Shown here: one piece after another, positions 58,286 to 64,000 of the stretch
Numbering within the stretch: the first letter of the stretch is position 1
Layout: the number at the start of each line of letters is the position of its first letter
DNA from: Lepeophtheirus salmonis
Taxonomy: Eukaryota; Arthropoda; Copepoda; Siphonostomatoida; Caligidae
Length of the DNA stretch: 64,000 nt
Reading direction: 5' to 3'
NCBI RefSeq assembly: GCF_016086655.4
Contig: NC_052135.2
Span: 69,847,702 to 69,911,701 of the forward strand
Program-made: the position numbers and the translations under genes
Notes under the pieces: model-generated
The model's input: only the letters and a program-made list of their open reading frames with translations
Databases searched by the model: none
Told to the model about the DNA's origin: nothing

Positions 58286-58990
58286 TCAGGACTATCCTGA
58301 ACCGTCTTCAGATTATATGATCATTGAACTTCAAATTCGAAACATTTCATTCCCACAACCATTTCAGCTCCCAAAATGGATTCTGAAGGAAGATAATTTT
58401 AAACGTATCCTGCTGTCAAAGTTAAAGCTTAATTTTAATGACTCCTTTTCTGCTCATAGGGCTATTTACTTACTAAGAACCTGGCATTCCGAAGAAGATA
58501 GATGAACTATTAAAAAATGAATCTTTATTTTGGCAAACATTTACTTCAGACAATATCTATATTTTAAGGATATTGAATATCTTTGAGCAAGAATTAAGAA
58601 GAAAAGGGGTTTTAGAAAAGGATACTTCACTTAAATTAAAAAATATGAAACTACATAAGCTTTTATATGCTCCAAAATATTTTAAAAGGCAGAATCTTAA
58701 TCAAAGATGATGATATACTGTCATGTTTCCGTAAGGACTTTCAATCCACAGTCGGGGAGGAAAAGTCATTATTCCTAAAATATATCACAAGGATACTACA
58801 CCTTCTTTCCATCGGAGTTATTATGTAATTATATAAAGGATAAGTTCAAAGATGATAAAGCGTTTGGACCCAATGGATTTGGAGGGAAAGTGTTTTCATC
58901 GTTTAGCAAAGAGATAATTCAATTTCTATTATGTTTGGGAACATCTATGGAGAATAGGGGTGATTTTAATTGGAGTGTCAATCAATAAAA
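58286..58990 (+). pseudogene. LINE-like endonuclease/reverse transcriptase fragment
   Basis: The frame to 58504 gives PEPSSDYMIIELQIRNISF, resembling the SDH end of an APE endonuclease, then LPKWILKEDNFKRILLSKLK. After many shifts, DDKAFGPNGFGGKVFSSFSK (about 58850-58910) resembles RT block K(S/A).GPDGF...F. Nothing clear follows. It may be a second family from that at 60.6-64 kb. Confidence is limited by the poor frames. Confidence 0.5.
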
Positions 58991-60574
58991 AGTTAAAAAA
59001 ATGTATCAAAACGGAATCAGAGAGAGACTCATATTTTATACAACTCGAAACTATTTAGAGCTGTATCAAATATGAGTTTTATATTTGTTCCTTAAAAAAA
59101 GAAAAGAGAAAAAAAAATATCTACTCTTCTGTGATTGTAGAAAAAAGGCCAACAATTAGTATCATTGGACATAATTATTGAGGAATTGAACATGAATGGA
59201 TAAAAAAAAGTTATTAATATTTTGTTTTATCTACAAGCCAGACACATTCATCAAAATACTTGGATAGCACAACATACGTTTCCAACCCACTGCGTATTAT
59301 TTGTTTGATAAAAACTGATTAACAAACAAAAAATGTTCTATGATAGACATGATTTCCTATTTTCTTTTTTTCATATCCATTGTTTGAGTTCATAAAGACT
59401 CTAATCAATTTTCTTTGACACCACAATAACAACTACGTTAGTTTGTTAATAACACAGAAACTAATGAAGTACCAAAAAATAGCATACATAAAGTATTTAA
59501 CCAATTAAGAATCAATAGAGTTACCATTACAAAGTGATGAATTTTTAACGTCTAACCCTTCTAATTTTTACATACCAAGGTAATTTCAATGCATGCATGC
59601 ACATGTTTAAAAAGAATGTAACAAGATAGACACATATGAATAACAAATGACAAAAAAATTAAATTCAAAAATATGAATGAACAATGACGGTAAAAAAAAG
59701 TAAAAATATGAGTGTGGTTAATTCCATATGTTGATATCTTAGTGCAATTTGATTAGATGAAGGTTAGTCAGCAGCTTAAAATGTATTAAAAATAATGATT
59801 ACGTCATGAGAATTTCAAATTTAAGTATAGGCGCTATCTTCATACTTTTAAAACATGAATTGAACAAATTTGTGTTAAAACATGATTAAATTTTATCAAA
59901 TGCTTTTAAAAATTAAAAAAAAACTTAACACTTGTATTGAATACTACTTGACTCAAATGATAAACCATGATATTTGACTAGGATTAAAGTATTATATATT
60001 AATGAGAAACCCTTTATGAAATGCTTCGGTATATAAATATATATTTGTTTGTTTGATGGATTAAAGATGAGGAAAATGAGGGTAAAGAATATATAATTCT
60101 TTTCATTGCTACATTTAATTTTTATCTATAAATATAAAAAAAAAAAAATGTTTAACGATGTGAATGCGTATATTTCAGGGTAAGGTATGAAACTAAGGAA
60201 TAGAGGAATATATTTATGACAGACAGTAAGGTTCAAATCATTTTACTATTGAGTCCAATTTTGACATCTAATAGTTCAGTATACATATGTGCAAAAAAGG
60301 GGTTTCAAAACTTGGTTTTTTAACTCCGTGAAATGGTTGACACTTGTTATGCTGACGTCACTGTCAAACAGTCTCCAAAAAGTAATTGAAATAGCTTTAA
60401 TTAATAAAAATTTAATTTTAAAACTTAATTAAATTACTAGAAAAATTTTTGTAGAATGCTCTTTTTTCCTTGTTGAAGAAAAAGGCGTGTGCTGACACTT
60501 GCTAAAATCAAATCAAATCAAGTTGTGTAAAAAAAATTATAACGTTTTTTTTTTGTTTTTTTTTTAAATTCCCA
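58991..60574. other. AT-rich spacer, no gene seen
   Basis: About 1.6 kb without supported features; poly-T runs just before the LINE ORF1. Confidence 0.5.
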
Positions 60575-61389
60575 ATGGAGGATTCAGGATCACTAACAGA
60601 TTTTGAAGATATCTCAAAATTCAATCTATTTTACGCTGATGTATCAAAACGGATCAAAAGGTACTTCTTACACCTTCAAGAAAAAAAAATCAGGATTGGA
60701 ATATAAGACGTGTGAGTTAAGGAATTTTTGTGTTTGAATTTAGAGATGAAAAAGAAGGGAGAAGGCGAATATATATGATATTAGCATTAATATGGATATT
60801 AAAGCTCAAATTCTTATCCAAGTGGACATTGAAGCTGATGAACTTTTACTATAAATTTTGTAAGTATGGGGAAGTTGCAATCGAGATCCAAAATGTTCAG
60901 AAAACAATTGAAAGGTTAGAGACCATAGGAAATTGTTTCAAAATTAAATGTTATTGCAAAGATAAAAAGGAAAGAGAAGTAGTAGACGAAGTTAAAGACT
61001 ACGAGCTAATTAAAGTACCAACAGGTCTAAAATAGAAAACCTTTGTCAACCCTAATATTGCAAAAATAACAAAGCCTGAAGAAGTCAAGTCCGTGGTTGG
61101 TTTTCTAGGTAGGGATGTTAAAACTTTTTTATCAAACTCCTAGGCCAGAAGAATATGAGGGGGAATTCGCCAGAAAAATATTTCAGAAACCTGTCAAGTC
61201 AATGAATATATTGGTAAAAGTTAAAGCAACTATTGATATACATCAGTTTTTTCCTATTGTAAGTAAATTGGTTAAGATTGAAGGAAGTCTCATGGACAAA
61301 CAGTGTTCTTACTTTACAGAAGTTGGCCACAAATTCAATGACTGCATCACAAGAAATAAAGGGTCTCCGAGAATTTCCCCTCAACAATA
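60575..61389 (+). pseudogene. LINE ORF1 (nucleic-acid-binding, CCHC remnant)
   Basis: ATG at 60575 (MEDSGSLTDFEDISKFNLFY). After shifts, the frame at 60730-61035 continues, then 61115-61390 has PRPEEYEGEFARKIFQKPV and a knuckle CSYFTEVGHKFNDC (61304-61345), a C..C....H....C motif whose second Cys is Phe. ORF1 proteins bind the element's RNA. The final stop is at 61388. Confidence 0.7.
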
Positions 61390-61529
61390 GCTTCAAAAAT
61401 TGAAGTCTTTATGCAAAATTAGGAAAGAGAGGTGGAAAGGTTCGTATAGAAGTGGTCGTTTGTCCTCACCAAACTTTTTAGAGGAGGAAAAAGAGGAAGT
61501 GAATGAGGAAGTTCTTCATTACAGGACAG

Positions 61530-63890
61530 TACAATGGAAGACACGGATAACTTTAAGTGTATGTTCCCTTCCTGTTGCGAAGCACAACGTCAAGCCTCAC
61601 ACCCTCATAGGGATGTAATTTTGTCCATATATAAATCCTTGAATCCAACTCTGAGAACCAGAGACCCTCTTGAAAATTATTTGAAAGTTGATTCGGATAT
61701 ATTCGATCAAAGAGTACCATTATGCACTATATATGGACCAAATCTTTGATAAGGTCGTGTGTTTCTCAAAAATCTTCAAAAAGCACGGACAGAAAAGAAA
61801 TATCATTCTTTTTGGCGACCTCAACGTTACCAGATCTGCAAAGAGAGATGCTTAGGGCCGTGAGTGTTCCAGAAATAAGAAAAGTATTTTGACCTTCAAA
61901 GGGTTATTCGGGAGTTTGACTTGATAAACTTGGGCCTGTTAAGAAATCCAAATCATTCAAAATTGACTTTCTCTGGAATAACAAAGAACTTAGTAAAAAT
62001 TTCTAGTAGACTGGATTGCATACTCGCTTCTCCAAGGTTAGTAGCCCTGCTTAAAAAAATAACGGTATTTCAACCATACCTTTCAGATCACTCCCCCTTA
62101 ATGGCAATGCTCTGTACTCCTACAAGAGTCAAAAAGCAATTTTGGGAGTTAAACGTCTCCCTTCTGGAGGACAAAAGACATATACATATATGTAGAGAGT
62201 ATTATTATAGAATGTGTTGGCCATAAGGAGGAGAAAGGTTCTTCAGCAGTTGAAGCTCTCGAAAAAATAGAGACCAGATGTCGCTAACTATTAATTAAGA
62301 AAGGATGTGGCGTAGCAGCAGAAAGAAGAAAAGGTCGAGAGAGATCAAAGGTCCTGAATGATCTTGATGATCCTGGACATTGACATGGCAAGACAAGATT
62401 TATTCCCTCATCGAGAACGAGTCCAAAGGAACTTTAATTAGGATCAAAAACAATCTTGTCGACGCCAATATAAAGGGAAAATCAAACTTTAAATATCTTG
62501 AAAAGTATTACCAAGGAGCTAGGAGACTATCCTCGCTAAGATTGACGTCTGGTGTAGTAACAGAAGATCCTACTGAAATAGTGGCAGAAGCTCAAAGATT
62601 TTATATTGACTTATATCTATCCCGGGAATGCTCTGAGGAGAAGATATGTTTATTTTTGTTTAAGGTGGAGGGAGGGAAAAACTACTTCGTGTCTCTGTTC
62701 GATGAGAGGGAGAAAAAAAAGAAAATAGAATACCGGTTCATATGATAGAAGAAATAACGAAAGAAGAAATTGAATATTATATAAACAATCATTAAAAAAA
62801 AAAGTATCCAGGCTCCTCTGGACTCCTATTTCAGTTCTACAAATTGCAAGTAAAACTTATCAGCTCCATTCTGTAGGAAGTCTTTGTTGAAATATTGGAG
62901 GAAGGAGTAATCCCTCAATTTATCAATAATGGGATTCTAACTCTCATTCCAAAAAAGGTAAATTATTTGTATTGATCTATAGACCTATCAGACTACTTGA
63001 TACACCTTACAAAATTATAACGGGTATCTTGAACAGTCGTCTAAAGAAAGTTTTACCATATAGAGTGGCCACCTCTCAAAAGAGTTTCATAGAAAAAAGA
63101 ACCGTAGACGACATACTAAGATCACTTCAAGATGCGATAGAAGTGATTAGAAAACTAATAGAGAATTTGAAACGATACCTGTTGATTTCGAGAAGGCTTT
63201 TGACTCAGAAGCCATAAATTTATTGTAAACAAATTATAAAAGGCTAGTTAATCTCTAAATTACTTTTCAAAAGTGGGAATAATTCTTAGGGGATCTTTTC
63301 CAATACTCGATTGCCTGGCCATCAGAAAAAAATGAAAATAAATAGAGGATTCAAGCAGGGTGACCATCTTTCGCCTTCATTGTTCATTATAGCCGTTAAA
63401 CTACTACATGAAAAAGTGATCTCTAACCCATTAATCAAAGGTCTTAAAATAGAAAGAAAGTTATTGAAGATAATGCTATTGGTTACGACGTCTCTGTATT
63501 TATTGCTGGTTCACGGAACGAACTAAAAACTGCTTTACGAGAACTAGAAAGCCTGTTAGTCCAATTTCGAAAGGAATCTGGATTAATTGTCAACTTATGT
63601 TGGTTATCATAGTTTCAAGTCATAGTGAGGAAGAAGCACTACACGAAAACAGGGGATAAAATGGTAAGCAACAGTACCAAAGCAGTCGAGGAGTTAGTCC
63701 CATTTAGGATAAACAAACTTGATAAAAATATACATATGGAACCAAAAAATTCTACCAAAAATTGTGCATCTTTTGTGAGTTCCCCTTTCACAGAAAGCAT
63801 TTGCAATATAACCACAGCAAAACAGTTTCTATGGGAAGGACGAGGGAAGTATATTTCCGAATCGAGATGGATTGTTTCAACTTCAAAGTG
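61530..63890 (+). pseudogene. LINE ORF2 (endonuclease and reverse transcriptase)
   Basis: Endonuclease blocks: VPLCTIYGPN (61710-61740), RNIILFGDLNVTRSAKRD (about 61800-61850, the GD.N block), SSRLDCILASPRL and LSDHSPLMAML (62000-62110). Then FWELNVSLLEDKR and the RT N-terminal region (62380-62745: GTLIRIKNNLVDANIKGKS). RT blocks: YRPIRLLDTPYKIITGILNS (62978), VDFEKAFDSEA (block A, about 63180), RGFKQGDHLSPSLFIIAVKL (63343), and VSVFIAGSRNELKTAL, preceded by IGYD where (F/Y)ADD belongs (about 63480). FLWEGRGKYISESRW at 63820 is typical of the region after the thumb. Broken in many places. Confidence 0.78.
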
Positions 63891-64000
63891 AGGAAGGACT
63901 TGTCGACCCGTTTTTTTTTTTTTTTATTGTTTTTTTTGAGAACCTTGAACATTAGCTGGCCTTAAAAAAAATTGTACTAATAAAGATTTTTGGGCGATAT

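Larger units (their letters stand above)
60575..64000 (+). mobile_element. LINE, L1/Tx1-like, continues past the window
   Basis: An APE-type non-LTR retrotransposon with ORF1, endonuclease and reverse transcriptase in order on the + strand. The window ends before its C-terminal zinc segment and 3' end. Many frameshifts and stops. The clade is inferred from the WELN.SLLED segment after the endonuclease and from RT block wording; I could not align it. A T-rich run at 63910-63924 lies inside the late ORF2 region and may be an insertion or expansion. Confidence 0.8.

Noticed and set aside
58075..58320. 81-codon + frame with hydrophobic segments
   Set aside because: Overlaps the LINE-like fragment in another frame and looks like AT-rich chance.
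1..64000. CRISPR arrays, operons, ribosome-binding sites, phage or prophage
   Set aside because: No regularly spaced repeats, no clustered long frames and no bacterial gene organisation; the content is eukaryotic transposon DNA.
1..64000. tRNA and rRNA genes
   Set aside because: None noticed on reading, but an eye scan cannot exclude a tRNA; a covariance-model search would decide.

Overview
This window is AT-rich eukaryotic intergenic DNA made largely of decayed transposable elements. I found no intact protein-coding gene and no prokaryotic-type operon, CRISPR array or phage. The mixture is mariner and Tc1-like elements from several lineages, Ty3/Gypsy LTR elements, APE-type LINEs, a hAT fragment and a THAP-domain relic. 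With a base composition of very roughly 30% GC and GC-richer islands only where transposases lie, it resembles an arthropod genome. A parasitic copepod (sea louse, Lepeophtheirus or Caligus) is my best guess. That guess rests on overall resemblance to transposase families common there and could not be tested.

Layout. 1-7.9 kb: featureless AT-rich DNA. 7.9-8.35 kb: the 3' part of a Tc1-like element, related to the copy at 24.6-25.3 kb. 9.1-12.6 kb: a complete but dead mariner-type element (9096-10383), directly abutted by an internally deleted Ty3/Gypsy element with both LTRs, 4-bp target duplication, primer-binding site and polypurine tract (10388-12584). 15-17 kb: two mariner-type remnants. 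22.6-25.3 kb: a degenerate minisatellite, a LINE 3' end and the second Tc1-like copy. 26.4-27.8 kb: a THAP-domain relic and exon-like reading frames. 29-31 kb: two mariner-type pseudogenes meeting tail to tail.

32.8-36.1 kb: a mariner fragment, then the most gene-like object in the window, a pseudogene of tyrosyl-DNA phosphodiesterase 1 (TDP1; 33160-34249, +). Both of its HxK motifs are recognisable although the reading frame is broken. A mariner pseudogene killed only by substitutions follows (35044-36075). 37.4-37.8 kb: a 448-bp element with long terminal inverted repeats. 38.3-43.5 kb: one nearly full-length Tc1-like pseudogene with 37 residues between the last two catalytic acids, plus three scraps. 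44.3-47.0 kb: a second copy of the 9.1-kb mariner family, carrying a 49-bp tandem duplication and a nested hAT fragment. The hAT 5' region contains a strong inverted repeat covering its own start codon. 48.2-49.6 kb: an orphan exon candidate (-) and a DD37D-type transposase pseudogene. 51.2-54.3 kb: a Tc1 scrap and a second, very degenerate Ty3/Gypsy element. 55.2 kb: a small fold-back made from a mariner fragment. 58-64 kb: a LINE fragment, then a long LINE with ORF1 (CCHC), endonuclease and reverse transcriptase that runs off the right edge.

These sequences do not cooperate in a pathway; the window records repeated insertion, internal deletion and nesting. I saw no convincing undescribed biological system. 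The items most worth a second look are the TDP1 pseudogene, the inverted repeat at the hAT start codon, the nested and abutting insertions, the Gypsy copy missing exactly RT/RNase H, and the THAP/exon relic. Identifications were made by reading translations by eye, without any database search.
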